Counted from the stretch's first letter, positions 1 to 7,376 are shown. The stretch is DNA of 19,994 nucleotides from JBIQLO01 sp044464175 (GCA_044464175.1 JBIQLO010000055.1:1-19994), one strand, 5' to 3'. A program made the numbers and translations. The notes: generated by a model from the letters alone, not told the origin.

Positions 1-1
1 G

Positions 2-262
2 CTGCTGCCGGGGGTGCTGATGATTGAGGCGGGGGCGCAACTGGCGTCGTTCTACACGCGGACATTTGTGGGCTGGAAGGGGTTCATCGGGTTCGGAGGC
101 GTGCAGGACTGCAAATTCCGCCTTCAGGTGGCGCCGGGGGTGCGGATGTATCTGCTGGGGCAGCAGGTCTGGTACCGCCACCATCGCATCCGCTGCGACG
201 TGCAGGGGATTGTGGATGGGAACCTTGCCTTTGAGGCGACGATCGTGGGGACCGAGATGTAA
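2..262 (+). CDS. FabZ-like hotdog 3-hydroxyacyl-ACP dehydratase, 3' part
   Basis: This is the C-terminal part of a gene whose start lies left of the window. The visible frame opens with LLPGVLMIEAGAQ, which matches the FabZ-family active-site helix (PGVLxxEAxAQ) and holds its catalytic Glu. The next segment, GFGGVQDCKFRLQVAPG, resembles the strand that in FabZ reads as an ARFRRPVxPGD-type motif, and VDGNLAFEATIVG matches the final strand of the hotdog fold. FabZ enzymes dehydrate beta-hydroxyacyl-ACP in cytosolic fatty-acid elongation. The catalytic His would lie upstream and cannot be checked. The sequence is divergent, with Gln-Asp-Cys-Lys where Ile-Asp-Lys-Ala is usual, so a paralogue acting on another acyl thioester is possible. 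An internal GTG or ATG near the left edge could be mistaken for the start, but the motif continues upstream of both. Confidence 0.65.
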   Translation: MLPGVLMIEAGAQLASFYTRTFVGWKGFIGFGGVQDCKFRLQVAPGVRMYLLGQQVWYRHHRIRCDVQGIVDGNLAFEATIVGTEM

Positions 263-263
263 A

Positions 264-279
264 GTGGGCGGCGCCCGCC
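264..279. repeat. Solo palindrome of the GTGGGC/GCCCGCC type
   Basis: A short hairpin directly after the dehydratase stop: GTGGGC, loop GGC, GCCCGC. The same design occurs at 14717-14736. No T-tract follows, so it is not an obvious intrinsic terminator. Confidence 0.4.
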
Positions 280-287
280 GCGTGCGC

Positions 288-293
288 TATAAT
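288..293 (+). promoter_or_regulatory. Putative -10 box (TATAAT) for the exonuclease gene
   Basis: A perfect TATAAT lies 5 nt upstream of the ATG at 299, with no Shine-Dalgarno sequence. The usual -35 position (265-270, TGGGCG) is a poor match. If this is the -10 box, transcription would start at or next to the ATG, giving a leaderless mRNA. Confidence 0.5.
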
Positions 294-298
294 CGCCC

Positions 299-949
299 AT
301 GCCGTATTCCCTTCTGGACCCCCTGGATCGCCTTCCCCTTGTCTTTTTTGACACCGAAACCACCGGCACCTCGCCGGCGTGGGGGCATCGCGTCATCGAA
401 ATCGGCATCGTGCGCGTCGAGGGGGGGCGGGTCACGGGGGAATATCAACAACTGCTTAATCCGGATTGTTATGTCAGCCCGATGATCACGCGCATCACCG
501 GCATCACGCCGGAGATGCTGGCCGGGCGGCCGGCCTTTGAGGGGGTGCTGGAGGAAGTGACGGGGCTGCTGTCCGGGGGGGTGCTTCTGGGACACAACGT
601 CGATTTTGACCTGTCGTTTCTCCGCAGCGAGTTCGAACGGGCGGGATGCCCGCTGGAGACGGTGCTGGGGCCCGACACGCTGGTGATGGACACGCTGCGC
701 ATCGCCCGGAGGCGTTTTGGGCGCGGGGGCAACAGCCTGGGCAAGCTGGCGGGGCGGCTGGGGGTGGAGCCGGTGGGGGCGCACCGGGCCCTGGCTGATG
801 CGCACACGACGCGGGGGGTATTCCAGCGGCTGATGGAGCCGGTGGGCGGGGGGGCGTGCTGCCTGTGCGATGCCCTGGTGCAGCAGGGGGGGGCGATTCG
901 CCTGGGGCGGCGGCGGGAGCCCGTGCCGCTTCCCGGGCGCGGCGGGTAA
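299..949 (+). CDS. DnaQ-like DEDDh 3'-5' exonuclease
   Basis: A 216-residue protein of the DnaQ/Pol III epsilon exonuclease superfamily. All DEDDh motifs are visible: ExoI FFDTETTG (Asp18, Glu20), ExoII GHNVDFDLSFL (Asp104) and ExoIII AHRALADAHTT (His162, Asp167). Such proteins remove nucleotides from 3' ends with two metal ions, either as the proofreading subunit of DNA polymerase III or as free-standing nucleases. About 35 residues after the catalytic domain are Gly/Arg-rich with a CCLC cluster. No clear clamp- or alpha-binding motif is seen, so proofreading versus repair use is undecided. The ATG at 299 has a TATAAT 5 nt upstream and no SD. An intergenic gap with a repeat follows, so it is probably transcribed alone. 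Confidence 0.88.
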   Translation: MPYSLLDPLDRLPLVFFDTETTGTSPAWGHRVIEIGIVRVEGGRVTGEYQQLLNPDCYVSPMITRITGITPEMLAGRPAFEGVLEEVTGLLSGGVLLGHNVDFDLSFLRSEFERAGCPLETVLGPDTLVMDTLRIARRRFGRGGNSLGKLAGRLGVEPVGAHRALADAHTTRGVFQRLMEPVGGGACCLCDALVQQGGAIRLGRRREPVPLPGRGG

Positions 950-996
950 GGGCTCGGGGAAGCAACCTTCCGCGCCGCCAGTGAGGGGTGCCGATC

Positions 997-1085
997 GGAG
1001 CGGCGAGCGTCAGCGAGCGGACATTTCGCAGGCGACATCCCTTGGGCAAAGACCGCTCGCTCACGCTCGCGGCTCAGTTCGCTCC
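997..1085. repeat. Inverted repeat of the CGCTCGC/GCGAGCG family
   Basis: The left arm (997-1020, GGAGCGGCGAGCGTCAGCGA...) pairs with the right arm (1053-1085). The right arm carries an extra 8-9 nt (GGCTCAGTT on the plus strand) absent from the left. The right end runs into CTCCTACAA, resembling the CCCTACAAG ends of the elements at 3144-3216 and 4903-4979. The gap 950-1218 has nothing else I recognise. This looks like a dispersed non-coding REP-like element. Confidence 0.55.
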
Positions 1086-1218
1086 TACAAATGGCAGTTG
1101 CCAGAATCTGCCGGAGGGGCGGCCTCCGAAGTGCCACTGCGATTGTCTCAACCTTCAAGGGCATCGGCGGCGATCGTTCTGGATCGGGCGGCGGCCAGGC
1201 GTTAAAACGGTCTGACGC

Positions 1219-2244
1219 ATGTCCACTCAAACCATCAAAGCGTTCGACATCGATTTCAACTGGGATTGGCTGGGCCAGCCGGCTTCGCCGGGGTTGTATG
1301 TGCAGGCCGATCCTGAGGAACATATCCGGTGGTACGCGGACCTGGGGGTGAACACGATCCAGGTGTTTTGTGTCTCATACAACGGATATGCCTGGTATCC
1401 GAGCCAGGTGGTTCCGCCCCAGCCGGGACTCAAAGGGGATTTCCTGGGACGGCTGGTGGAACTGGGGCACCAACGCGGCATGAAGGTGATGGGATACTTC
1501 TGCCTGGGGGCCAATCCACGATGGGAACGGGAGCATCGAGAGTTGTTTCACGCGGAGAAACAGGGGTCCTACCGGATTCCGATGACGGAGGAATATCTCG
1601 ATTTTTTCTGCGCTTCCGTGCGCGACGCCCTGCGGCTGACCGGGGTGGATGGATTCATGATTGACTGGTTCAATGTGCCGCGGCGATCGGCGTGGCTGGC
1701 GTGCGAAACGGGGATGTACGAGCAGTTGATGGGGGAAAAATTCGATTCCGCCCGGCTGCTGCCCGAGCCGATTCCCGTGGATTTCGACCGGACGGCGCTG
1801 CTGCCGGCGACGGAGCAGCTGGAATTCGACCGGCGGGCGCTGGAGCGGGCCTGGCGGCGCATCAGCGACACCGTGAAGGAGACGCGCCCGGCGATTCTCT
1901 GGACGAATCATCCGTTCCGCCGGCCTGAGGATCCCCTCTGGACGGGGCATCCGCTGCTGAAGGAGGTGGACTGGGTGCTGAACGAGGGGCCGGACCTCGC
2001 CATGCTGGCGTGGCTTGAGAAGCAGGTCGGTCCCCGGACGCGAATCATCCAGAATCTATGCGGCTGGGGGGATCACGATGCCGGCGCCTGGCGGAAAATG
2101 GACCGCACGCGATTCGGCTTTTACGGCTTTGCCCAGGCCGATCCGGCCACCACGCTCCCGGCCACCGGCGGGATCCCCACCGCCCCGTCGCTGCAGCGCA
2201 ACATCGCCATCCTGCGCGAGGCGTACCGGGAGATCGAGGAGTGA
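1219..2244 (+). CDS. TIM-barrel glycoside-hydrolase-like protein
   Basis: A 341-residue protein with no signal peptide. Its N-terminal two thirds resemble the (beta/alpha)8 barrel of fucosidase-like and hypothetical glycosyl hydrolases (Pfam GHL6-type): HIRWYADLGVNTIQVF (about 35-50), LVELGHQRGMKVMGYF (about 79-93) and GVDGFMIDWFNVP (about 142-154). Asp149 in FMIDW sits at the end of a barrel strand, where catalytic acids of these families lie. WVLNEGPDL in the C-terminal half may supply another acidic group. By analogy it may act on a glycoside or sense a sugar, but the substrate cannot be inferred. The lack of a secretion signal points to a cytosolic role or non-classical export. The start was chosen because a FDIDFNWDW segment typical of such N-termini follows at once. 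No good SD is visible. Confidence 0.6.
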   Translation: MSTQTIKAFDIDFNWDWLGQPASPGLYVQADPEEHIRWYADLGVNTIQVFCVSYNGYAWYPSQVVPPQPGLKGDFLGRLVELGHQRGMKVMGYFCLGANPRWEREHRELFHAEKQGSYRIPMTEEYLDFFCASVRDALRLTGVDGFMIDWFNVPRRSAWLACETGMYEQLMGEKFDSARLLPEPIPVDFDRTALLPATEQLEFDRRALERAWRRISDTVKETRPAILWTNHPFRRPEDPLWTGHPLLKEVDWVLNEGPDLAMLAWLEKQVGPRTRIIQNLCGWGDHDAGAWRKMDRTRFGFYGFAQADPATTLPATGGIPTAPSLQRNIAILREAYREIEE

Positions 2245-2288
2245 TGGGGCGGCGGCCGGCCTGCGTCGCGTCGAAGGGCTTTTGCAGG

Positions 2289-2294
2289 TAGAAT
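2289..2294 (+). promoter_or_regulatory. Putative -10 box (TAGAAT) for the PTPS-like gene
   Basis: TAGAAT (5 of 6 to consensus) ends 7 nt before the ATG at 2302. No SD and no convincing -35 are seen. Consistent with a leaderless start. Confidence 0.4.
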
Positions 2295-2301
2295 CTCCTG
2301 C

Positions 2302-3081
2302 ATGTTTCATCTGACCCGCGAAGTCCGCTTCGGCCTGAATGGGGTGGACGATCCGCAACTGAAGGAGCGGCCGGCCAATGGATATGGCGGGTTTCCCACG
2401 CTGGTGGGGCTGGGGCGGTTTTACATGCTGCGCGTGACGCTGGGGGGGGAATTGGACGCCAACAGCGGATATCTGCTGAACATCAAGCGGATCGACCAGG
2501 TGGTGCGCGAGCGGGCCATCGGGCTGATCGCCCGCTGCGATCCGCGGCAGGGGCTGGCGTTGCCGGCGCTGCTGATGGAGCAGTTGCGTGATGCCTGGCC
2601 GGAGGCGTCGCTGGAGCGCCTGGAACTGTGCCTTTCCCCCTTTTTGTCGATTCAATGCCTTGCCCGGGAGCATCCCATGATTCGCCTGAGTCAGAAATTT
2701 GAGTTTGCCGCTTCCCATCGGCTCTTCAATCCGGAACTGGATGAGGCGGCCAACCGCCAGCTCTATGGCAAATGCAGCAATCCACACGGGCACGGACACA
2801 ACTACGAGGTGGAGGTGACGCTCAAGGGGCGGGTGGATGAGACGGGCCTGCTGGCCAGCCTGCCGGAACTGGAGCGCATCGTGGCGCGGACGGTCATCGA
2901 ACGCTTTGACCACAAGCACCTGAACCTGGAGGTGCCGGAATTCCGCACGTTGGTTCCTTCGGTGGAGAACATTGCCAAGGTGATTTATACCCTGCTGAAA
3001 CCAGCCATCGGCGGCCCTGCCGAGCTGGCGGCGGTGACAGTCTGGGAGACGCCCAAGACTTGGTGCACATATTCGGAGTGA
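2302..3081 (+). CDS. Two-domain 6-pyruvoyl tetrahydropterin synthase / QueD-like protein
   Basis: A 259-residue protein, about twice the length of a usual PTPS/QueD (about 120-145). The C-terminal half (about 127-259) holds a complete active site. His139 (AASHRLF), His164 and His166 (NPHGHGHNY) are the zinc ligands, Cys158 (YGKCSN) is the nucleophile, Asp204/His205 (RFDHKHLN) are the relay residues and Glu249 (WETPKTW) anchors the pterin. This family converts dihydroneopterin triphosphate to pyruvoyl-tetrahydropterin, or makes carboxytetrahydropterin for queuosine. The CSNPHGHGHNY spacing resembles animal PTPS (CNNPNGHGHNY), so pterin synthesis is as likely as queuosine. The N-terminal half (1-125) begins LTREVRFGLN, aligning with LSQKFEFAASH, but lacks the His and Cys residues. 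It looks like a degenerate second T-fold domain, probably structural. No queuosine or folate genes lie nearby. Confidence 0.85.
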   Translation: MFHLTREVRFGLNGVDDPQLKERPANGYGGFPTLVGLGRFYMLRVTLGGELDANSGYLLNIKRIDQVVRERAIGLIARCDPRQGLALPALLMEQLRDAWPEASLERLELCLSPFLSIQCLAREHPMIRLSQKFEFAASHRLFNPELDEAANRQLYGKCSNPHGHGHNYEVEVTLKGRVDETGLLASLPELERIVARTVIERFDHKHLNLEVPEFRTLVPSVENIAKVIYTLLKPAIGGPAELAAVTVWETPKTWCTYSE

Positions 3082-3102
3082 ATTTGCCGCCCGATCCGGC
3101 AG

Positions 3103-3248
3103 AGAATTGCCACAGATGGGGCCCAGCTTTGTATCTATGACATTAGGGTCCGAATTGCGGACCTTTCGGGGTGGCGGCGCCCATCGGCGGATGGTCCGCA
3201 GTGCGGACCCTACAAGACCACCGAAGAATTGCCACAGATGGGGCCCAG
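3103..3248. repeat. 24-bp direct repeats flanking a palindromic insert
   Basis: An identical 24-bp segment (AGAATTGCCACAGATGGGGC...) occurs at 3103-3126 and 3225-3248. The 98 bp between them hold the GGTCCG palindromes (3144-3213). The right copy is continuous with the large inverted repeat at 3231-3392. This looks like an insertion of one repeat into another with duplication of the border. Confidence 0.7.
3144..3213. repeat. Doublet of GGTCCG palindromes (REP/BIME-like)
   Basis: The left unit TAGGGTCCGAATTGCGGACC (3144-3163) and right unit GGTCCGCAGTGCGGACCCTA (3193-3212) are each palindromic. Together they form an inverted pair with TAGGG and CCCTA as outer ends. The right end continues ACAAG, as in the element at 4903-4979. 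No coding capacity. Confidence 0.7.
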
Positions 3249-3392
3249 ATGAACACAGATGAAAAAATGACCGCGGAGACGCGGAGAGCGCGGAGAATTC
3301 ACTTGTTCCTTTTTTCTCCGCGCACTCTGCGTCTCCGCGGTGATTTGTGAGGAGCTTAATTCATCTGTGTCTATCTGTGCCCCATCTGTGGC
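3231..3392. repeat. 162-bp imperfect palindrome built from two repeat modules
   Basis: The outer arms 3231-3263 and 3360-3392 match in inverted orientation at 30 of 33 positions (GCCACAGATGGGG...). The inner arms 3270-3295 and 3316-3341 match at 24 of 26 (ACCGCGGAGACGCGG...). The centre is about 20 nt. Both modules recur at 15461-15490 and 15515-15540, and the inner one at 14686-14711. With the elements at 3103-3248 it fills the gap between the PTPS-like gene and the DJ-1 gene (3082-3402). Confidence 0.8.
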
Positions 3393-3402
3393 CAAATCGT
3401 AA

Positions 3403-3981
3403 TTATCCCCCCGGGAGCAGGTCCTTGATCCAGGCGGGGGCGACGGGGGCGCCTGCTTCGCCTTTGGGGGTCTTTCCTTCCAGCAACTGCAGAATGGCTT
3501 CCATGAAGGCCGGCAGGTCGTCGGGGGTGCGGGCGGTGATGACCGGGCCATCCACAACGCACGCCTCATCGACCCACCGGCCGCCGGCGTTGAGGACGTC
3601 GCTGACGATGGACATGTAGCTGGTGCAGCGCCGGCCGCGCAGGGCGTTGGTGGAGCAGAGCATCCAGGGGCCGTGGCAGATCGCGGCCAGGGGGATGCCC
3701 TGTTTGGCCGCCTCCCGCGCGAGTTTGACCATCCCCTCATCGCGGCGCATATGGTCGGGAGAGGAGCCGCCGGGGATGACAATCAAGTCGTAGTCGGCGG
3801 CTTTGACGTCGCGGGCCGATTTTTCGCTCTTTTGGGGATAGCCATGCTTGCCGATGAAGGTCTCGCCGGCCCGGGGGCCGACGACGTCCACGGTGTGGCC
3901 GGCCTCCTTGAGGCGCAGGCGGGGATATTGCAGTTCCAGGTCTTCGTAGAGCTTTTCGACAAGGATGGCGATCTTGGCCAT
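3403..3981 (-). CDS. DJ-1/PfpI family protein
   Basis: A 192-residue class I glutamine-amidotransferase-like protein of the PfpI/YhbO group. Visible motifs are VEKLYEDLELQYPRLRLKEAG at the start (Glu13 matches the conserved acidic residue beside the nucleophile), DYDLIVIPGG (64-72) and the nucleophile elbow AAICHGPWML with Cys102-His103. PfpI relatives are described as cysteine proteases, chaperones or glyoxal-detoxifying deglycases, and they are often stress-linked. It is cytosolic with no signal peptide. The length is slightly above the usual 165-175 because of a Pro/Gly-rich tail after EGKTPKGEAG. The start ATG begins the conserved MAKIAILVEK. No SD or clear -10 box is seen upstream. The gene is single and convergent with the PTPS-like gene across the repeat array. 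Confidence 0.9.
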   Translation of the reverse strand: MAKIAILVEKLYEDLELQYPRLRLKEAGHTVDVVGPRAGETFIGKHGYPQKSEKSARDVKAADYDLIVIPGGSSPDHMRRDEGMVKLAREAAKQGIPLAAICHGPWMLCSTNALRGRRCTSYMSIVSDVLNAGGRWVDEACVVDGPVITARTPDDLPAFMEAILQLLEGKTPKGEAGAPVAPAWIKDLLPGG

Positions 3982-4160
3982 GGGGGTTCCGGGTCAGGGG
4001 TGAACGGGTTGAACTCGCCGCGCGAGCCCAGGGGATCATACCGGCGCCAAGGGGAGCGATCCATTGGGAAGGGCGAATTTCCGTAATGGAGGGGAGGAAA
4101 GTGCGGGTTATGTTTGGGACATTTCCCCTTTTTTGCCTTACTGGATGCCCTAAATTCAAG

Positions 4161-4189
4161 TTGCAAACGGTCGCGTCCGATGGTTAAAT
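4161..4189 (+). promoter_or_regulatory. Possible promoter upstream of the HTH-receiver gene
   Basis: TTGCAA (4161-4166), a 17-nt spacer and TTAAAT (4184-4189) form a weak sigma-70-like promoter, each hexamer matching 4 of 6. It lies in the 333-nt gap between the divergent DJ-1 gene and the signalling cluster. I see nothing else recognisable in that gap. Confidence 0.3.
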
Positions 4190-4314
4190 GGGGGAAAATG
4201 GATAAACCGGCTAAATGCGGGCGGCTGAGTGCCGTTCTCCGCCTTTAACACGGAAAAGGATTGTCCGGCCTGAGGTTACGCCGGTTTTTGACTGAAAGGG
4301 ATGAGAGGTACGTC

Positions 4315-4878
4315 ATGAAGACCGTTTTTACCACCGGTGAGGCCGCCGACGTCTGCAAAGTGTCGCAGCAGACCATCATTCGCTGCTTCGACAACGGACG
4401 GCTCAAGGGGTTTCGGGTTCCGGGCAGCCGGTTCCGGCGCATTCCGCGCGAGGCGCTGGTGACGTTCATGAAAGAAAACGGTATTCCGGCCGACCAGCTG
4501 GATTCCGGAAAACGCAAGATTCTGGTCGTGGACGACGACCCGGAGATTGTGGAACTGTTCGTGGATGTGCTGGAGCGGGACGGGCGCTTTGAGGTGAAGA
4601 CGGCGGGCAGCGGCTATGACGCGGGCATGATGACCCAGCAGTTCCAGCCGGACCTGATCATCCTGGACTACATGCTGCCGGACGTGAACGGGAATGTTGT
4701 CTGCCAGACGATCCGCCGCAATCCCGCCTTCGAGCATGTCCGGATCATCATTGTCTCGGGCGTGGTGAACCAGGAGGAGATCAACGACCTGCTCAAGAGC
4801 GGGGCGGATGATTTCGTCAAGAAGCCCTTCAACATCGAAAAACTGATTGAGCGCATCGGCGAGTTGTTGGCCATTTAG
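4315..4878 (+). CDS. HTH-receiver protein (excisionase-like HTH fused to response-regulator receiver)
   Basis: A 187-residue protein. Residues 1-58 form a MerR/excisionase-type (HTH_17) DNA-binding domain: TTGEAADVCKVSQQTIIRCFDNGRLKGFRV, then a wing-like PGSRFRRIPREALVTFM. After a short linker, 66-187 form a receiver domain: KILVVDDD (Asp73-75), phospho-acceptor Asp118 in IILDYMLPDVNG, Ser148 in IIIVSG and Lys170 in VKKPF. The DNA-binding domain precedes the receiver, the reverse of the usual response-regulator order. Phosphorylation probably controls DNA binding or partner choice. The ATG at 4315 was preferred over an in-frame TTG at 4261 because a purine-rich GAGAGG lies about 7 nt upstream and the HTH homology begins there. 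The kinase and second receiver genes downstream are candidate partners. No cognate operator could be identified. Confidence 0.88.
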   Translation: MKTVFTTGEAADVCKVSQQTIIRCFDNGRLKGFRVPGSRFRRIPREALVTFMKENGIPADQLDSGKRKILVVDDDPEIVELFVDVLERDGRFEVKTAGSGYDAGMMTQQFQPDLIILDYMLPDVNGNVVCQTIRRNPAFEHVRIIIVSGVVNQEEINDLLKSGADDFVKKPFNIEKLIERIGELLAI

Positions 4879-4902
4879 TTGGCAGGCTGCGGTTTGCGGA
4901 TA

Positions 4903-4977
4903 TGTAGGGTCCGCTTCAGCGGACCGGTTATTTCTTTTACAGACGGCGTAACCAGGTCCGCTGAAGCGGACCCTACA
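4903..4977. repeat. Perfect 23-bp inverted repeat, each arm a hairpin
   Basis: The arm 4903-4925 (TGTAGGGTCCGCTTCAGCGG...) and the arm 4955-4977 are exact reverse complements, separated by 29 nt. Each arm contains the palindrome GGTCCGCTTCAGCGGACC. The element ends 11 nt before the start codon of the HDOD kinase gene and occupies most of the 110-nt gap. Confidence 0.85.
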
Positions 4978-4988
4978 AGATTGTCATT

Positions 4989-7307
4989 ATGACCGGCATA
5001 CAGCAAAAGCGCGTCGAACTGATCCTCCAGCAACTGGAGGAGCTGCCGACGTTGCCGGCGGTGGCGGCGCGGCTGCTGCAGGTGGCCGGGGATGAGGATG
5101 CCGGCGTGCGGGACCTGGTGGCGCTGCTCTCATCCGATCAGTCGCTGACAGCGTCCATTTTGCGCATGGCCAGCCGGGCCGATCTGGGGGCGCCGCGGCA
5201 GGTCAACAGCGTTGAACGGGCCGTGGTGCTGCTGGGGTTCGAGGCGGTGCGCAACACGGTGCTGGCGGTGTCGGTGTTTCAGTGCTTTCCCGACAATCAC
5301 GCGGGACGCGGCGGAGCGGAGACGCGGCACTTCAGCCGGCAGGCCTTCTGGCGGCATTCCCTGGCCGTGGCCACGGCGGCCGAGCTGCTGGCGCGGTCGG
5401 CGCCCAATGGCGGGGGGCGCCAGCCGTTGAATCCGGACGAGGCGTTCATGTGCGGGCTTCTGCACGACCTGGGGAAGGTGGCGCTGGATGCGGCCCTGCC
5501 CAAGAGTTTTGAGCGGGTGGCCGAGGCGGCGGAGCTGCTGCGGGGCGACATCGCCGATGTGGAGCGGCAGGTGATCGGGCTGGACCACATGGTGGCCGGC
5601 AAGCGCCTGGCCGAGCGGTGGGGACTGCCCGGGGCGGTGCGCGAGGCGATCTGGCTGCATGGGCAGCGTCCCGGCGCGTTGCCGGTGACGGTGGGCTCAC
5701 CGCGCCTGATCAACCTGATCACGCTGGCCGATGCCCTGGCCCGCCGCCAGCACCTCGGGTTCAGCGGCAACTACACCTTCACGATTCCGGTGGGCGATCT
5801 GGCCGAGGCGGTGGGGCTCACCGAGGATCAGGTGGAGCAGGTGGCCGGGCAACTGGTCGCCAGCATCGAGCGCCGATCCCAATCGCTGGGACTGGATGAT
5901 GTCAACGCCGACCAGCTTTATCAGCAGGCGCTCTCCAATGCCAACCGGCAACTCAGCCGTGTCAGCGCCCAGCTCCTGGAGAAAAACCGCAAGCTGACGG
6001 TGCGGGCCAAGTTTTTTGATGCGCTGGCCGGCTTTCAGGAGGAATTGCGGCCCGATGCCTCGCCGCAGCATGTGCTGACCGCGATCGGGCAGACGGCCAT
6101 TGGGGCGATTCAAACGGGCGCCTGCTGTGTCTTTTCGACGCCGCCGGGGCGCAACTGGGCCGAGGCGATTCTGGTGGATGAGTCGGGGACGGTTTTTGAC
6201 ACGACACTGATCGATTGCCCGGCGGCGGGTGGGGGCGACGCCGGCGCCGAGCGCATGGGGGTTGTGGATCCGGCCGACGGCCCGGTGCTCCCGGCCGGGC
6301 GTGAGCTGGAATGGCTGGTCGAGGCGGTTTCGCCGCGATTGGAGCAGGATCAACGCTATTGGATTCCGTTCCGCTGCGAGGGGCAGTGCATCGGCGGGGT
6401 CCTGTGGGGCGGGGCCATGGGCGAATCCAACCGGCTGGGGCCGCAGGCGCGCGAATTGAACGCCATTGCCTCGGGGTGGAGCCTGGCGTTGCGCACGGCA
6501 CAGATTCGCGAGGAGTCGCGGTATCTCGCCGAGCAGCTGGCCGAAGCCAACCGGCGGCTTCACAGCGCCCAGGGGGAAATCACGCGCGGACGGGCGATGC
6601 TGGGGATCGGCGAAATGGCGGCCGGGGCCGCGCATGAGATGAACAATCCGCTGGCGGTCATCAGCGGGCGCTCGCAACTGCTGGCGTCCCAGCTCGACGA
6701 TCCGGCGATGAAACAGGCCGCCACGCAGATTCACGAGCAGGCGCACCGCCTGAGCCGGATCATCACGGACCTGATGGAGTTTGCCCGTCCGCAGCCGCCG
6801 CGCGTGCGCGCGGTCGATCCGGCGGACCTGGTGGAGCAGGCGCTGTGCGAGGTGAAGCAGGACCCGCACTGGGCGCAGCGTTCGGTGGAGCTGACCCTGG
6901 GGCGCACGCCGCCGGTGGAGGTGGATTCGCAGCAGGTGACCGCGGCGCTCCGCGAGATTCTGCAAAACGCCCTGCACGCGACGGCCGAGGATGGGCAGAT
7001 CGCGATTCACGCGGCCCACGATCCCACCGGCCGGCGCGTGGTGATCCAGGTGGCCGACAATGGGCGGGGCATGGACGAAGAGACGGTGCGGCACGCGTTT
7101 GATCCATTTTACAGCCAGCGCACCGCCGGACGCCGGCGCGGCATGGGGCTGCCCAAGGCGCTGCGCTGGGTGGAAGCCAGCGGCGGGACGATCCGCCTGG
7201 AGAGCTATCCGGGCCAGGGCACCCGGATTCTGCTGCTGCTGCCGGAGGCGGCGGTGTCGCAGCAGGAAGAACAACCGCCGGCCGCCGCGCGCAAGGCGGC
7301 GCAGTGA
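4989..7307 (+). CDS. HDOD-GAF-histidine kinase hybrid sensor
   Basis: A 772-residue soluble protein with no membrane segment. Residues 8-300 form an HDOD domain (LEELPTLPAVAARLLQV; the His and Asp residues of a metal HD site look present: His123, His159-Asp160, His200, His224). Residues 320-345 look coiled. Residues 345-505 are GAF-like. Residues 505-535 form a helical linker. Residues 536-600 are the dimerisation/phosphoacceptor domain with His549 in AAHEMNNPLAVISG. Residues 610-755 are the ATPase: N-box ILQNALHATAEDG (Asn660), G1 VADNGRGMDEE, F-box AFDPFYSQR and G2 RRRGMGLPKAL. It should autophosphorylate on His549 in response to an intracellular signal read by HDOD and/or GAF, and pass phosphate to the neighbouring receivers. 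There is no SD, and a REP-like element ends 11 nt upstream. A 69-nt gap separates it from the receiver-GAF gene, so co-transcription is likely. Confidence 0.9.
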   Translation: MTGIQQKRVELILQQLEELPTLPAVAARLLQVAGDEDAGVRDLVALLSSDQSLTASILRMASRADLGAPRQVNSVERAVVLLGFEAVRNTVLAVSVFQCFPDNHAGRGGAETRHFSRQAFWRHSLAVATAAELLARSAPNGGGRQPLNPDEAFMCGLLHDLGKVALDAALPKSFERVAEAAELLRGDIADVERQVIGLDHMVAGKRLAERWGLPGAVREAIWLHGQRPGALPVTVGSPRLINLITLADALARRQHLGFSGNYTFTIPVGDLAEAVGLTEDQVEQVAGQLVASIERRSQSLGLDDVNADQLYQQALSNANRQLSRVSAQLLEKNRKLTVRAKFFDALAGFQEELRPDASPQHVLTAIGQTAIGAIQTGACCVFSTPPGRNWAEAILVDESGTVFDTTLIDCPAAGGGDAGAERMGVVDPADGPVLPAGRELEWLVEAVSPRLEQDQRYWIPFRCEGQCIGGVLWGGAMGESNRLGPQARELNAIASGWSLALRTAQIREESRYLAEQLAEANRRLHSAQGEITRGRAMLGIGEMAAGAAHEMNNPLAVISGRSQLLASQLDDPAMKQAATQIHEQAHRLSRIITDLMEFARPQPPRVRAVDPADLVEQALCEVKQDPHWAQRSVELTLGRTPPVEVDSQQVTAALREILQNALHATAEDGQIAIHAAHDPTGRRVVIQVADNGRGMDEETVRHAFDPFYSQRTAGRRRGMGLPKALRWVEASGGTIRLESYPGQGTRILLLLPEAAVSQQEEQPPAAARKAAQ

Positions 7308-7312
7308 TTGGG

Positions 7313-7330
7313 GGCGGCTTGAGGGCCGCC
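7313..7330. repeat. Solo hairpin GGCGGC/GCCGCC
   Basis: GGCGGC, a 6-nt loop and GCCGCC lie just after the kinase stop, without a T-tract. It resembles the hairpins at 12213-12226 and 17611-17626. Confidence 0.35.
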
Positions 7331-7376
7331 TCCGTGTGAATGTCGGGCCGAGGCCCAATGCAGGAAGAGGTGATTT

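Noticed and set aside
3103..3392. CRISPR array
   Set aside because: The repeats are inverted and unevenly spaced, with no regular spacers and no cas genes nearby.
4261..4314. A longer N-terminus for the HTH-receiver protein from a TTG
   Set aside because: The extra 18 residues are Arg-rich without homology, and an SD-like GAGAGG precedes the ATG at 4315.
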